A stretch of 64,000 nucleotides of DNA, taken from positions 62,001 through 126,000 of the forward strand of contig JAEKKV010000013.1 of assembly GCA_019510185.1 (NCBI GenBank). Direction: 5' to 3'. Numbering within the stretch: position 1 is the stretch's first letter; each line of letters opens with the position of its first letter. Shown here one piece after another: positions 8,601-16,440 of this stretch. The notes under the pieces were generated by a model that was not told the DNA's origin, made no database searches, and worked only from the letters and a program-made list of their open reading frames with translations. Made by a program: the position numbers and the translations under genes. The stretch is from Verrucomicrobiota bacterium. GTDB taxonomy: Bacteria; Verrucomicrobiota; Verrucomicrobiia; Opitutales; Opitutaceae.

Positions 8601-9544
8601 AGCAGCTGCTCACCTTCGCCCGCGGCGGCGAGCCGGTGCGCTCCGCCGTCCGGCTGCCCGAGGTGGTGCGCGAGGCGGCCAACTTCGCTCTGCACGGATC
8701 CAAGGTGCGCTGCGAGTTCGCCATCGATGAGGACCTGTGGACGGCGGAAGTTGACAAGGGCCAGATCGGCCAGGTGGTGCAGAACCTCGTGATCAATGCC
8801 GTGCAGGCCACGCCCGACGGCGGCATTATGCACATCGCGATGCGCAATGAGCATCTGCCCGACTCCGGCGCCCGACCGCTGGCAGCGGGCAACTACCTGT
8901 GCATTGAGATCCGCGACACCGGTTCAGGCATCCGGCCCGACCACCTGCCCCGGATTTTCGATCCCTATTTCACCACCAAGCAATCGGGCAGCGGCCTGGG
9001 CCTGGCCACGGTTTACTCGATCATTCGCAAGCATCAGGGGCACATCGAGGTCGAGTCGGAGCTCGGTCATGGCACGGTTTTCCGCTTCTGGCTGCCCGCC
9101 GCGCCCGAGGCGCGTCCGGCGCTCCCCGAGCAGGCGTCCGTGCCCGGCAATCTCGCGGGCCGCGTGTTGTTCATGGACGACGAGGAGCCGATTCGCTCCA
9201 TTGCCGAGGCTTTGTTGAAACGCCTGGGATTTGAGGTCGTCACGGTGAGCGACGGACGTGAGGCGGTGCGCGTTTACGCCGAAGGCCGTCGCACTGGAAA
9301 ATCGTTCGACGTGGTCATCATGGATCTCACGGTGCCGGGCGGCATGGGCGGCAAGGCGGCCATGACCGAGTTGATCAAGATCGACCCGCAGGTGAAGGGC
9401 ATCGTGTCGAGCGGCTACTCCAGTGATCCGGTGATGGCCAACTATCGCGCGCACGGGTTCAGAGGCATGGTGCCGAAACCCTACAAGCTCACCGATCTGG
9501 CCAAGACAATCCGCACCGTGCTCGAGGGTGGAAGCCAGGACTGA
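5678..9544 (+). CDS. Multi-PAS hybrid sensor histidine kinase with C-terminal receiver
   Basis: A 1288-aa membrane-anchored hybrid kinase. An N-terminal signal-like segment is followed by one transmembrane helix (about 44-66, WIGAIFVIMAIGGLLVFWI). Then come about six PAS-type modules, several ending in the PAC motif (DITDRRQAE, DIDESKRAE). The histidine kinase core has the H-box GGIAHDFNNLL with His930, N-box NLVINAVQATPDGG, G1 IRDTGSGI and G2 SGLGLATVYSI. A CheY-like receiver follows with the acidic pair DDEEP, phosphoacceptor Asp1216 (VIMDLTVPG) and the conserved Lys in PKPYK. No DNA-binding output is present, so a phosphorelay partner elsewhere is likely. Modules 1 and 5 are duplicates of an unusual PAS type (FENTPVAIVEMDF and FENAPVAILEYDF). 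Confidence 0.93.
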   Translation: MPRIVPLRSMSFGLVALLLPTVSASAAEGSSFAALGPEAIWLRWIGAIFVIMAIGGLLVFWINLRLQGQVGAQTRALRASEVRMRNLFENTPVAIVEMDFSAVVAWLEGLRREGVTDLLTHLAAHQGLSAEKFPLVRVIAANRTVLRLSGARDVEDYERLRIKTRTPAVIDAFEAQLCALWDGAVEMTRELRYRGVDGLPGHSLMHWSMPEEAGRPDHTRVQVAFTDLGMLRATEEKLREIEDRWRLAVISINAGIWEYNFTTGEMFFSDRWKEIIGFAPEELANERGEFWTRIHSDDLDRVKQAMSDYLSGQRGNYSVEFRMRCRDGSYKWILSRGRALFDATGKPQRLIGAHSDIDESKRAEAALRSSSARYRMLFESNPSPMWVYDRSTFVFLMVNTAAVRAYGYTREEFLQMTIFDLRTAVEAERLREAIAGRPVGGHEHDPLLWRHLCKDGAEVYAEVATRDYELDGRPAVLVVAQDVTQRHLAEEQLRSSETRYRTLFESAVEGVYESTADGFRSVNPALARMFGFGNPAEMLGDRRRDFSALYVQPGRRAEFLALMRGRDALFDFESEIRRPDGSIRWISENASAVRDKNGQLLYIHGFVSDITDRRQAENALRSSEERYRVLFENAPVAILEYDFSPVLRWLRKARETGVQDILAHLDNDAAAYAAAMERVELVGLNREAMQLVAASSKQEVVESLRDVFIGEAEIGHRSVCRALWEGRNALEGELTINAIDGMPRRVFYRWWVPSLGDEASFAWTQIVLVDLTGIKRTEAALAAERERLSVTLRAMAEGVITTDMQGKVLFLNEAAGQLTGWSEEVAIGRRVDEVCVLRHEKTNAVVTVPVGAALAGANVIELPMDTVLLDRQGVPRLVEGRGAPIHDLNSQAIGAVLVLRDVTERARLEGEILRASKLESVGILAGGIAHDFNNLLTVVMGNLTLAMLDSQAMAAAGRWLQDAERGVMRARDLTQQLLTFARGGEPVRSAVRLPEVVREAANFALHGSKVRCEFAIDEDLWTAEVDKGQIGQVVQNLVINAVQATPDGGIMHIAMRNEHLPDSGARPLAAGNYLCIEIRDTGSGIRPDHLPRIFDPYFTTKQSGSGLGLATVYSIIRKHQGHIEVESELGHGTVFRFWLPAAPEARPALPEQASVPGNLAGRVLFMDDEEPIRSIAEALLKRLGFEVVTVSDGREAVRVYAEGRRTGKSFDVVIMDLTVPGGMGGKAAMTELIKIDPQVKGIVSSGYSSDPVMANYRAHGFRGMVPKPYKLTDLAKTIRTVLEGGSQD

Positions 9545-9575
9545 CCCTGTGCTTTAAGAGCGAATACAGCGGACA

Positions 9576-9600
9576 AAGTCGTCGGGGATCCCGACGGCTT
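9576..9600. terminator. Possible bidirectional terminator between convergent genes
   Basis: Stem AAGTCGTCGGG / CCCGACGGCTT around a GAT loop, between the stop of the hybrid kinase and the stop of the convergent ATP-grasp gene. There is no long T-run on either side, so rho-independent activity is uncertain. Confidence 0.4.
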
Positions 9601-9606
9601 GCGGCG

Positions 9607-12105
9607 TCACAACTTCAGTTCGACCTGGGCGGGCGCGGGTGTGATGCGGGCTTGGTGGCTGAAATAGTGGTCGCTGAGCAGGGGATGCAGCTCGTAAAGC
9701 CGCTTGAGCAGCGTGGCGAGGGTGTCCTTGAGCTTGGCGGCCTCCGCGTCGTCGATGGCGGTTTCGCCATTGAAATGGCGGGCGAGCGGGACGGATGCGA
9801 GGAAGTGGAGGGTTTCGTTCACGAACTCGGTCGTGGGATCCGGCTCGTCGTCGTGGGTGTCGAGGCGGATGGCACGCAGGCTGGTTTTGATCTGGTGCAG
9901 ATTGTGGAAGATGCTGCGGGGCGCCTCGGTCTGCTTGAGAAAAAGCTCCGCCACGAAACGCGGCTGGCTGCGCGTCTGATACAAGCGGCGGTAGGCATCC
10001 TGTGAACCGAGCATGCGCAAGAGCGCGGAAAGCTCGGGATTGTCGCGCTGCCGGCGAGGAGAGGGCGCGGCGGCGGCGAGATCGAGCGCGCCCAGCAGGT
10101 GGCGGAGGGAGCTGCACGTCATGGTGGCGCGTTCGAGGTGCAGGCCCATGCGCAGGAAGTGCCAGCCGGAGTCCTGCAGCATGGTGCGCTCGGCGATGCC
10201 GAGGAGGGCGTTGACCTCGGTGAGCACGGCTTGGACGGCGAGAGCGGAAGGCGAAGGCGCGTGGTTCGTCCGTGCGCGCCCGCGGTTCCCGGAAGCCGGG
10301 CGCAGCGCCTGCAAATCGGCCAGCCGGGCGAGCAGACGGCTGAGGGTGATCCAGACTTCGGGGCTCACGTAGTCGCGGAGCTGACGGGCGTTCTCGACCG
10401 CCCAATCGATGGAGGAGTAAATCGAGCTGGAGTTGGCCGCATCGAGCGACATGCGCCACATCAGGTCGGTCGAAAGCGTCGCCTGCGGGTTGGTCCGGGC
10501 GGTGATCTTGTGATCGGTGTGACCGGTGGCCTCAAGCAGTCCGCGCCACACCGGCAGCCAGCGGCGGCGCTCGCGGGCGGGGATTTCCTCCAGCGCGACG
10601 TCATCGAGGATGGACAGCATGCGCGCGGTGGCCTCGGCGCGTTCCAGGTAGCGGCCCAGCCAGAAAAGGTTCTCGGCGGCCCGCGAGCCGAGGGTGTGGG
10701 TTTGGACACCGTTCACCGCCGCGGTCTCCAAATCGGCGACTTCGCCGGAGCTGCCCTGGGTGCTGACAAGCACGATGGCATCGGCGGAAACGCCCACGCG
10801 TTCGATGCAAGGGTCGGTCTCGCCGATGCGCACGAGGCCGCCGGGAAAAACGGAGAACCGTTTTCCCTGGCAGAGCACGAACGCGCTCAGGCGGAAGGGG
10901 GCGGATTGGCGTGCACGGGGATTGATCGGGAGCAGCGCGAGTTCCGGCTGGGCGACATAGGCGTGCGGATTCTCGCGGACGGACTGGGCGAGTCCGCGGG
11001 CGTCAAGGAGCACCGGCTTGGGCGCGTGCAGGCGCGGGTCGCCAAGGCGGGGGTCATGCGCGGGGCGGATGCGCAGGCTGTCGCGGTGCTCGAGAATATA
11101 ATCGAGGTGATCGGTGTCGCCGCAGGTGAAGGTCGGGATGGACGGCAGCAGCGGCTTTTCGCCGAGATAGAACCGCATGAGCGGATTTGCGTAGGCGTTG
11201 AGCGCCCGGCTCTCGGCCACGCCGGTGCCGATGGCGTTGGCGATGACGACGGTGCCGGCCCGGATGCACTGGAGCAGGCCGGGGATGCCGGCGGTCTCGC
11301 GGTCGGTCGAGAAGACGACGGGGTCGATGTAGGCGTCGTTGAGCCGCCGATACAAAACGTCCACGCGTTCGAGACCGGCGATGGTTTTGAAATAGACGCG
11401 GTTGTCGAGGACGAGGAGATCGTCGCCCCGGGCGAGGGGCAGGCCCATCTTGCGGGCGAGAAAACTGTGCTCGGAGTAGAACGGATCGTGGGGACCGGCG
11501 GTGAGCACCACGATCGACGGGGCGCGGCCGGTATCGGGGGCGAGCGCGTGCAGTGATTCGAGCAGCTGGAGGGGAAAGTTGATGACGCTGTGGTAGTCGG
11601 GCAGCGCGCGATAGAGATCGGCGGCCTCCTGCGTCATGAAGCGGCGGTTCTGCACCGCGTAGCTGAGACCGATGGGCGTGTTGGCGCGGGTGTCGGTGAA
11701 AAGCCAGCCGCCGGCGGTTTTCACGAGATCGAAGCGGAGCAGCGTCGCGGGGCTGGCCCGGCCGGGCTCAAGGCCGAGGCAGGGCCGGCGGTAATAGGGA
11801 TCGCAGAGGACGATTTCGGGCGAGAGGAGCTTTTGCTCCAAAGCCTGCTGGCCGGAGTAGAGATCGACGAGCAACGCGTTGACGAAATGCGCGCGCTGAC
11901 GGAGCGCGGCCTCGAGCAGCGTCCACTCCTCGGCGCTCACCACCAGCGGGGTGGGCTCCAGTTCCCAGAACGGCTGGTTGCCCGGCGCCGGGGCGTGGTT
12001 GAGGTCCGTGAGCCCGGCGTTGCGGATGGAAAGGCGCAGGCGGGTCCGCAGCGGACGGAGTTGCGCGGGATGCAGCGTCGGAAGGTGCGGCGAGCGGGCG
12101 GACAT
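9607..12105 (-). CDS. Circularly permuted ATP-grasp / alpha-E domain fusion protein
   Basis: An 832-aa cytoplasmic protein. About the first 470 residues match the circularly permuted ATP-grasp family (DUF404/DUF407 type), with DPYYRRPCLGLEP, VVLTAGPHDPFYSEHSFLA, VDVLYRRLNDAYIDP, ANAIGTGVAESRAL and TFTCGD. The rest is the mainly helical alpha-E domain (DUF403), opening with LGSRAAENLFWLGRYLERAEATARML. In many bacteria these are separate neighbouring genes in a putative peptide-ligase/transglutaminase-associated system; here they are fused. The product of the ligase is unknown. It is monocistronic and convergent with the hybrid kinase. Confidence 0.88.
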   Translation of the reverse strand: MSARSPHLPTLHPAQLRPLRTRLRLSIRNAGLTDLNHAPAPGNQPFWELEPTPLVVSAEEWTLLEAALRQRAHFVNALLVDLYSGQQALEQKLLSPEIVLCDPYYRRPCLGLEPGRASPATLLRFDLVKTAGGWLFTDTRANTPIGLSYAVQNRRFMTQEAADLYRALPDYHSVINFPLQLLESLHALAPDTGRAPSIVVLTAGPHDPFYSEHSFLARKMGLPLARGDDLLVLDNRVYFKTIAGLERVDVLYRRLNDAYIDPVVFSTDRETAGIPGLLQCIRAGTVVIANAIGTGVAESRALNAYANPLMRFYLGEKPLLPSIPTFTCGDTDHLDYILEHRDSLRIRPAHDPRLGDPRLHAPKPVLLDARGLAQSVRENPHAYVAQPELALLPINPRARQSAPFRLSAFVLCQGKRFSVFPGGLVRIGETDPCIERVGVSADAIVLVSTQGSSGEVADLETAAVNGVQTHTLGSRAAENLFWLGRYLERAEATARMLSILDDVALEEIPARERRRWLPVWRGLLEATGHTDHKITARTNPQATLSTDLMWRMSLDAANSSSIYSSIDWAVENARQLRDYVSPEVWITLSRLLARLADLQALRPASGNRGRARTNHAPSPSALAVQAVLTEVNALLGIAERTMLQDSGWHFLRMGLHLERATMTCSSLRHLLGALDLAAAAPSPRRQRDNPELSALLRMLGSQDAYRRLYQTRSQPRFVAELFLKQTEAPRSIFHNLHQIKTSLRAIRLDTHDDEPDPTTEFVNETLHFLASVPLARHFNGETAIDDAEAAKLKDTLATLLKRLYELHPLLSDHYFSHQARITPAPAQVELKL

Positions 12106-12205
12106 CGAAGGGAAATATCAACGGGGCAGCGGGCGCCGGGAGCAAGCTTCGGGTCGCGGACGTTTTGAGGATTGGCCTGCGGACGCCGGGCGTTTTGCTG
12201 CGCGG

Positions 12206-12883
12206 ATGCTCCCGCTTTGCGATACCCAGAAAATCAGGCGCGTTCCCGTCATCACCGGATTGCTTATTTTGGCCAACCTCGGGGTATTCGCCTATGAAGT
12301 GATGCTTGCGTTACAGGGTGGCGGAGGGGCGAACGTGTTTCTAAAAAACCATGCTTTGGTGCCGGCGCGGCTGATCGCCGGCTGGGATGACGAGGGGCAG
12401 TGGCTGACCTTGTTCACGCATATGTTCCTGCATGGCGGCGTGGCGCATGTTTTGGGCAACTGCTGGTTTTTGTGGGTGTTTGGCCGCAGCGTGGAGGACC
12501 GCTTGGGTCCGTTTTTGTATCTGGGTTTTTATCTCGTCTGCGGACTGGGAGCGGCGGCGTTGCAGATCGTGGTGGAGCCGTCGGCATCCGTGCCGATGCT
12601 CGGCGCGAGCGGGGCGATTTCGGGGGTGCTGGGCGCGTATTTCGTGCTGTTTCCGACGGCATGGATCGTGACGCTGGTGCCATGGATCGTCCCGGTCGTG
12701 CCGGTGCCCGCGTTCGTTTTTCTGATCCTCTGGTTCGCGTTGCAGACGGTGAACGGCTTCGGCGCGCTCATGGATGGCAATGCGGCCGGCGGCGGCGTGG
12801 CCTGGTGGGCACACGCGGGCGGTTTCGTGACCGGCGTATGCCTGACGCTCTGGGCGAAGAGCAACCGCTGGGTGCGGCGGTAG
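12206..12883 (+). CDS. Rhomboid family intramembrane serine protease
   Basis: A 225-aa polytopic membrane protein of the rhomboid family. The catalytic serine is in GASGAISG (Ser135) and the catalytic histidine in WAHAGGFVTG (His203). The conserved HMFLHGGVAHVLGN segment (His72, His76, His81, Asn85) forms the oxyanion/structural region. The ATG at 12206 is chosen because the first transmembrane helix (PVITGLLILANLGVFAYEV) begins shortly after it; in-frame sequence upstream looks non-coding and overlaps the start of the divergent ATP-grasp gene. It probably cleaves transmembrane substrates in the inner membrane; the substrate is unknown. Confidence 0.9.
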   Translation: MLPLCDTQKIRRVPVITGLLILANLGVFAYEVMLALQGGGGANVFLKNHALVPARLIAGWDDEGQWLTLFTHMFLHGGVAHVLGNCWFLWVFGRSVEDRLGPFLYLGFYLVCGLGAAALQIVVEPSASVPMLGASGAISGVLGAYFVLFPTAWIVTLVPWIVPVVPVPAFVFLILWFALQTVNGFGALMDGNAAGGGVAWWAHAGGFVTGVCLTLWAKSNRWVRR

Positions 12884-12891
12884 GGGGCGGT

Positions 12892-13194
12892 TTACTTTTT
12901 TGCGGCGCGGAGGCCTTGGATGGTCGCGAAGGCGAGGGGCGCCCAACGGACGAGCGAGCCGAGGAGATTGAGGCGGGGTGCGGCGGTGCGTTGCACGATC
13001 AGGGCCAAGGGCACGGCGGCGGCTTTCGCGAGAGGGGAGAGGCCGCGCCAGAAGGCCATCAGGCGGTCCAGCCATTCCAGCGGACGGACAGCGTGGACGG
13101 CGGCTTCGGCGCACTCGATGCGGCGCAGGGCGATATGCTGGCGCACGACGAGCTTGCGGATGGCGAGTCGGTTCAGTTCGGGTTGCGGATGCAT
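12892..13194 (-). CDS. YqjK-like small protein (third gene of stress trio)
   Basis: A 100-aa basic protein with a central hydrophobic stretch (PLAKAAAVPLALIVQRTA). It overlaps the end of the upstream YqjE-like gene by 22 bp and is the last of three genes laid out like E. coli yqjD-yqjE-yqjK. Sequence similarity to YqjK is weak to the eye, so the name rests on context. Probably associated with the inner membrane; no catalytic motif. Confidence 0.6.
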   Translation of the reverse strand: MHPQPELNRLAIRKLVVRQHIALRRIECAEAAVHAVRPLEWLDRLMAFWRGLSPLAKAAAVPLALIVQRTAAPRLNLLGSLVRWAPLAFATIQGLRAAKK

Positions 13195-13562
13195 GCGCGG
13201 TCCACCCCGAGTTCTTCGAGAGTGGCGGCAAAGGGTTTGGGCTGGCGGGCGAGGTAGCGGCGAAACGCGAGGATGATTGCGACGAGCGCGCCGGCATAAA
13301 GTGCGGTGAGCCCGCCCAGCACGGCGAGGCGGGCGCTTTCCCAGAAAAGGTAAACCAGCGTGAGGCTGGCGAAGGTGATCGTCATCATGCCGGTGAAAAC
13401 GGCGGCGCTGATCCAGACAAACGTTTGGATCAGGCGGAATTTTTCCTCGTGCAGCTCGATCGAGAGCAGTTCAAGGCGGTCCTCCACGCCGGCGACGAGG
13501 CCATCGCCAAGCGTGCGGAGGGAGCCAATGAAGCCGGCGGAGGAGGCGGGAGGTTTTTCCAT
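13173..13562 (-). CDS. YqjE-like / phage-holin-superfamily membrane protein
   Basis: A 129-aa protein with two transmembrane helices (WISAAVFTGMMTITFASLTLVY and LTALYAGALVAIILAF) preceded by an amphipathic region (VEDRLELLSIELHEEKFRLIQ). This is the layout of the YqjE/putative actinobacterial holin-X family, stress-associated small membrane proteins and not lysis holins in practice. The ATG at 13562 is chosen; a longer frame to 13748 runs antiparallel-like into the YqjD gene and is Ser/Pro/Ala-rich nonsense. It lies 46 bp after the YqjD-like gene. Confidence 0.75.
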   Translation of the reverse strand: MEKPPASSAGFIGSLRTLGDGLVAGVEDRLELLSIELHEEKFRLIQTFVWISAAVFTGMMTITFASLTLVYLFWESARLAVLGGLTALYAGALVAIILAFRRYLARQPKPFAATLEELGVDRACIRNPN

Positions 13563-13608
13563 GGAGGACGGTTCGGATACCCGGCCGGCGGTCGGGTCTA
13601 CATCGGAG

Positions 13609-13923
13609 TTACTTGCTGCGGCGGCCGAGGAGGACGCCGACGAGAAGGCCGACGCCGGCGGCGATGGCAATGGACTGGTAGGGATTGGCGCGGATGGTTT
13701 CGTCGGTGCACTTGGCGCCGGCGACGACCTTTTTCTTGGCGCCTTCATAGAGGTCGGAGAAGCGCTCCTGGGCGGCGTGGAAGCGCGTGCGGAGGGTGTC
13801 GAGGGCTTCGGCGGAGTGTTCGGAGAGAGAGGAGGTCATCATCGTTTCGGCCTCGGCGACGAGGACTTGGAGATCGTGAAGCAGTTCCTTGGGCGTAGGG
13901 GCGGTTTCCTGGTTGTTTTTCAT
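13609..13923 (-). CDS. DUF883 family (YqjD/ElaB-like) protein
   Basis: A 104-aa protein: a long N-terminal amphipathic helix (TPKELLHDLQVLVAEAETMM onward) and a single C-terminal transmembrane helix, YQSIAIAAGVGLLVGVLLGRR, with the glycine-rich end typical of DUF883. In E. coli the relatives YqjD and ElaB are tail-anchored, stationary-phase proteins that bind ribosomes at the inner membrane; the same role here is inferred. First gene of the yqjD-yqjE-yqjK-like trio. Confidence 0.85.
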   Translation of the reverse strand: MKNNQETAPTPKELLHDLQVLVAEAETMMTSSLSEHSAEALDTLRTRFHAAQERFSDLYEGAKKKVVAGAKCTDETIRANPYQSIAIAAGVGLLVGVLLGRRSK

Positions 13924-13968
13924 GGATGTATAAAGGGTGGATTGGCTGACGAAAGAGGGGCGATGATC

Positions 13969-14127
13969 TCAGACCTTCCGACCGCGCAGGAGCATGGCGA
14001 TGAAGAGGACGAGGAAGATGAGGAAGAGAACCTTCGCGATCAGGGCGGCGGTGCCGGCGATGGCGCCGAAGCCGAGGGCGCCCGCGAGGATGGCGATGAC
14101 GAGGAAAACGATGCAGTAATAGAGCAT
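13969..14127 (-). CDS. DUF1328 family small membrane protein
   Basis: A 52-aa protein with two hydrophobic helices ([20 protein letters not shown], then [16 protein letters not shown]) and a basic RGRKV end. This matches the DUF1328/YtjA family of stress-linked inner-membrane proteins. The ATG at 14127 gives the family's usual start (MLYY/MLRW type); the frame upstream to 14169 is not needed. Flanked by other stress-associated small membrane genes. Confidence 0.85.
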   Translation of the reverse strand: MLYYCIVFLVIAILAGALGFGAIAGTAALIAKVLFLIFLVLFIAMLLRGRKV

Positions 14128-14140
14128 GGCGGGAGTGGCG

Positions 14141-14344
14141 TTATGATTTTGAGCCGCGAAGCAATCCACCGAGCCCGATCGCGGTGGCGACGGCTCCCCC
14201 GATCAGGAGCCACAGGGTCTTGTCGGTCGGAGAACCGGTGAATAGCCGCGAGAAGCTGGAGCCGATGGAATCCGAGGCGCTGATGCCGTAGACGACCAGG
14301 ACGATGCCGCCGACGAGGAAGGCGAGTGAGAGGATTTTGTTCAT
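14141..14344 (-). CDS. DUF3185 family small membrane protein
   Basis: A 67-aa protein with two transmembrane helices ([20 protein letters not shown] and [20 protein letters not shown]) separated by [20 protein letters not shown]. The pattern with ASDS...FTG.PTD is characteristic of DUF3185, found with other envelope-stress genes. ATG at 14344. Function unknown. It ends 13 bp before the DUF1328 gene start and they may be co-transcribed. Confidence 0.82.
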   Translation of the reverse strand: MNKILSLAFLVGGIVLVVYGISASDSIGSSFSRLFTGSPTDKTLWLLIGGAVATAIGLGGLLRGSKS

Positions 14345-14360
14345 GAGAGCGGGAAGGGGA

Positions 14361-14386
14361 GCAGGAGCCTGCAAGCAGGCTCCTGC
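14361..14386. repeat. REP-like perfect palindromic element
   Basis: GCAGGAGCCTGC - AA - GCAGGCTCCTGC: 12-bp perfect arms with a 2-nt spacer, located between the DUF2959 gene stop and the DUF3185 start. There is no T-run on either strand, so it is not a classical terminator. It resembles repetitive extragenic palindromes; only one copy is visible in this window. Confidence 0.55.
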
Positions 14387-14405
14387 GTCGGAATAGGCCG
14401 GGACT

Positions 14406-15050
14406 TTATTCGGCCGGGGTGGCGGTGGAGAGGGCGATGCCGAGGGCCTTGAAGTCGGCTTCGAGGTCGGTGAGGGATTCGCGCAACGGGATCACGTTTT
14501 CGTTGGCCTTGTTGGCGACGCTTTTGACGGAGGCGATGCCCTCGGCCGTGAGGTCGGTGGCCAGGGCGGTGCGGATGTCCTTGAGGTCAGACATGAAGGG
14601 GATGAAGGCGGCCTTGGTCTGCACGTAGCTCACACGCACTTTGTCGAAACGGGCGGCGACGGCATTTTTGCGGTCGGAGCTGCGAGTGCGGATGTCCTCG
14701 TTCTGAATCTTCGCGAGTTCGGTGTCCCAGTTGCGGAAGTAGTCGGCGCCTTGCGTCTGCATGGCGGCGGCTTGTTCGTTCACGTCGTTGGAGAGGGACT
14801 CGAGTTTTCCGACCGACGTATTGAACTTGTCGAATTGGGGTTTGAGGTTGGCGGCGGGGCTGTTGACGAGGCTGGTGAGGGCGAAGAGGGCGGCGTCGAT
14901 CTGGCCGTTGCCCTTGTGGATGTCCTGCGCGGTTTTTTGAAGAGAGGAGGAGGTGTTGGCGGCCTTGTCATAGCCGGTGGTGGAGGCGCAGCCGGTCATG
15001 AGGAGGACGGCGGCAGCGAGGGATGCGGACAGGACGGGGTTCAGTTTCAT
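14406..15050 (-). CDS. DUF2959 family lipoprotein
   Basis: A 214-aa protein with a lipoprotein signal peptide: hydrophobic SAAVLL-type core and lipobox LMTGC, with Cys21 as the lipidation site. The mature part is largely helical and coiled (TGYDKAANTSSSLQKTAQDI, then SLSNDVNEQAAAMQTQGADY), typical of DUF2959. ATG at 15050; the longer frame to 15548 is the shadow of the Dps gene. Probably anchored in the envelope; function unknown, context suggests stress. Confidence 0.85.
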   Translation of the reverse strand: MKLNPVLSASLAAAVLLMTGCASTTGYDKAANTSSSLQKTAQDIHKGNGQIDAALFALTSLVNSPAANLKPQFDKFNTSVGKLESLSNDVNEQAAAMQTQGADYFRNWDTELAKIQNEDIRTRSSDRKNAVAARFDKVRVSYVQTKAAFIPFMSDLKDIRTALATDLTAEGIASVKSVANKANENVIPLRESLTDLEADFKALGIALSTATPAE

Positions 15051-15090
15051 GGTATCGATGGATGTTGGTCTGGCTAAAATGGGGGCTGGT

Positions 15091-15585
15091 TCAGGAGGTC
15101 TCCGCTTCTTCGTTTTGGAGCTGGGCGCGGAGCATCCAGGCGGTCTTTTCATGCCGGCCCATGAGGCCGGTGAGAAAGTCGGCGGTGCCGGCGTCGTGAT
15201 AGCGTTCGGTGCAGGCTTCGCTGTCGGCGCGGAGTTGGACGATGATCTCCTCGTGGAGATCGAGCAGCTCGCCGAGCATGCGGTCCGGCGCGAGGCCGAT
15301 GCCGGGAGTGGTGGAAAGGCGGGCGGCTTTGGTGAGCTCGGACCAATGGCCGCGGGCGCCGACACCGATGGCGCGGGCACGTTCGGCGACATCATCGATC
15401 CAACCGGCGATCTCAGTGTATTGGGTCTCGAACTGCTTGTGCAGCCAATAAAATCCGGGGCCGGTGGCGTTCCAGTGATAATCGCGGGTGGTGGCGTAGA
15501 GCACGGACTCGTCGGCGAGGAGCAGATTGAGCATCTGGCCAACCTCAAGCCGGGTTTCGTCGTTTAATCCTATGTTGATTTTCAT
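15091..15585 (-). CDS. dps: Dps family ferritin-like protein
   Basis: A 164-aa member of the Dps/starvation ferritin family. The inter-subunit ferroxidase ligands are present: His37 and His49 (YHWNATGPGFYWLHKQFE), Asp64 and Glu68 (GWIDDVAERARAIG), with the canonical 12- and 15-residue spacings. It would oxidise and store iron with hydrogen peroxide, protecting DNA. The N-terminus is short and lacks a Lys/Arg-rich DNA-binding tail, so DNA binding is uncertain. Single gene; the DUF2959 start lies 40 bp downstream. Confidence 0.92.
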   Translation of the reverse strand: MKINIGLNDETRLEVGQMLNLLLADESVLYATTRDYHWNATGPGFYWLHKQFETQYTEIAGWIDDVAERARAIGVGARGHWSELTKAARLSTTPGIGLAPDRMLGELLDLHEEIIVQLRADSEACTERYHDAGTADFLTGLMGRHEKTAWMLRAQLQNEEAETS

Positions 15586-15617
15586 GATGGCTGGACTGAG
15601 GCGAGGGGGCGTTGGAT

Positions 15618-15652
15618 AAAAAGAGGCGCGACCACCCGGAGGTGGCCGCGCC
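15618..15652 (-). terminator. Rho-independent terminator of the BON-domain gene
   Basis: Stem GGCGCG-A-CCACC / GGTGG-C-CGCGCC with loop CGGA and one internal mismatch. On the minus strand it is followed by a run of T (A-run at 15618-15622), 22 bp after the stop of the BON gene. Confidence 0.8.
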
Positions 15653-15674
15653 CCAGGGAGCCGGGGGCGCTTGC

Positions 15675-16427
15675 TCAGATCTTCACGGTCATGTTGTTGC
15701 TGACCGACTTCACTCCGCGGACGTTCTCGGCGAGCTTGGTGACGAGGTCCTTTTCGGCATCGGAGCCGGCGACGCCGGTGATGATGATGACGCCGTCGGT
15801 GGTGGTGACCTTGGTCTTCAGCGCGCTGGTGGACTTGTGGCTGAGGAGGGCGTATTTCACCTGGGTGGTGATGGAGGCGTCGTCGATTTTTTCACCGATG
15901 GTGGTCTCGGCGACGGGAGCGGGCTTCACGACGACGATGTCGTTCTTGATGGATTTAATGCCCTCGATGTCCTTGGCGTAAACCTCGGTGAGTTCTTTCT
16001 GTGCCAGGGTGTCGGCAGTGCCGGTGAGGGTGACGATGCCGTCCTGCACGGCGACCTTGGTGGTGGCGGCGCTGACGTTGGACTTCACGAGGAGACGGCT
16101 GCGGATCTTGAAGGCCACCCACGCATCCGAGTGCTCGGTGTAGACGGGTTTGACGATGATCTCGTTGTTGACGGTTTTGACGCCGGGGAGGTTTTCCACG
16201 GTATCGGCAGCGAGCGCTTTGTCATCCTTGTCCTGGACGGTGCCGGTGAGGGTGACGACGCCATTTTCGTCGGAGGCTTTCACCTGGCCATCGAGCACAG
16301 TGCGGAAGTTATAGGACTTGTTGGCGGCGGCCTCGACCATGCGGTCGTTTTCAGAGGACTCGGGAGTGGCGAACAGCGCGAAGGGGCTGGCGATGAGCAG
16401 AACGACTGATAGGGATTTGGCTTTCAT
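15675..16427 (-). CDS. Periplasmic protein with three BON domains (OsmY-like)
   Basis: A 250-aa protein with a Sec signal peptide (MKAKSLSVVLLIASPFALFA) and three BON repeats at roughly residues 33-94, 101-165 and 183-250, each with a V.L.G.V/A core (GVVTLTGTVQD, GIVTLTGTAD, GVIIITGVAG) and a final NN-type strand. BON proteins such as OsmY bind phospholipid or act in periplasmic osmotic stress. No Shine-Dalgarno is visible. Its promoter region carries two tandem copies of a box shared with two other promoters in this window. Confidence 0.88.
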   Translation of the reverse strand: MKAKSLSVVLLIASPFALFATPESSENDRMVEAAANKSYNFRTVLDGQVKASDENGVVTLTGTVQDKDDKALAADTVENLPGVKTVNNEIIVKPVYTEHSDAWVAFKIRSRLLVKSNVSAATTKVAVQDGIVTLTGTADTLAQKELTEVYAKDIEGIKSIKNDIVVVKPAPVAETTIGEKIDDASITTQVKYALLSHKSTSALKTKVTTTDGVIIITGVAGSDAEKDLVTKLAENVRGVKSVSNNMTVKI

Positions 16428-16440
16428 AGGCTAGATCGGC

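Noticed and set aside
6629..8854. 741-codon minus-strand open frame antisense to the hybrid kinase
   Set aside because: His/Arg/Gly-rich composition without family motifs; opposite strand has clear PAS and kinase motifs.
10099..11556. 485-codon plus-strand frame antisense to the ATP-grasp gene
   Set aside because: Shadow of third-position GC bias; no recognisable sequence.
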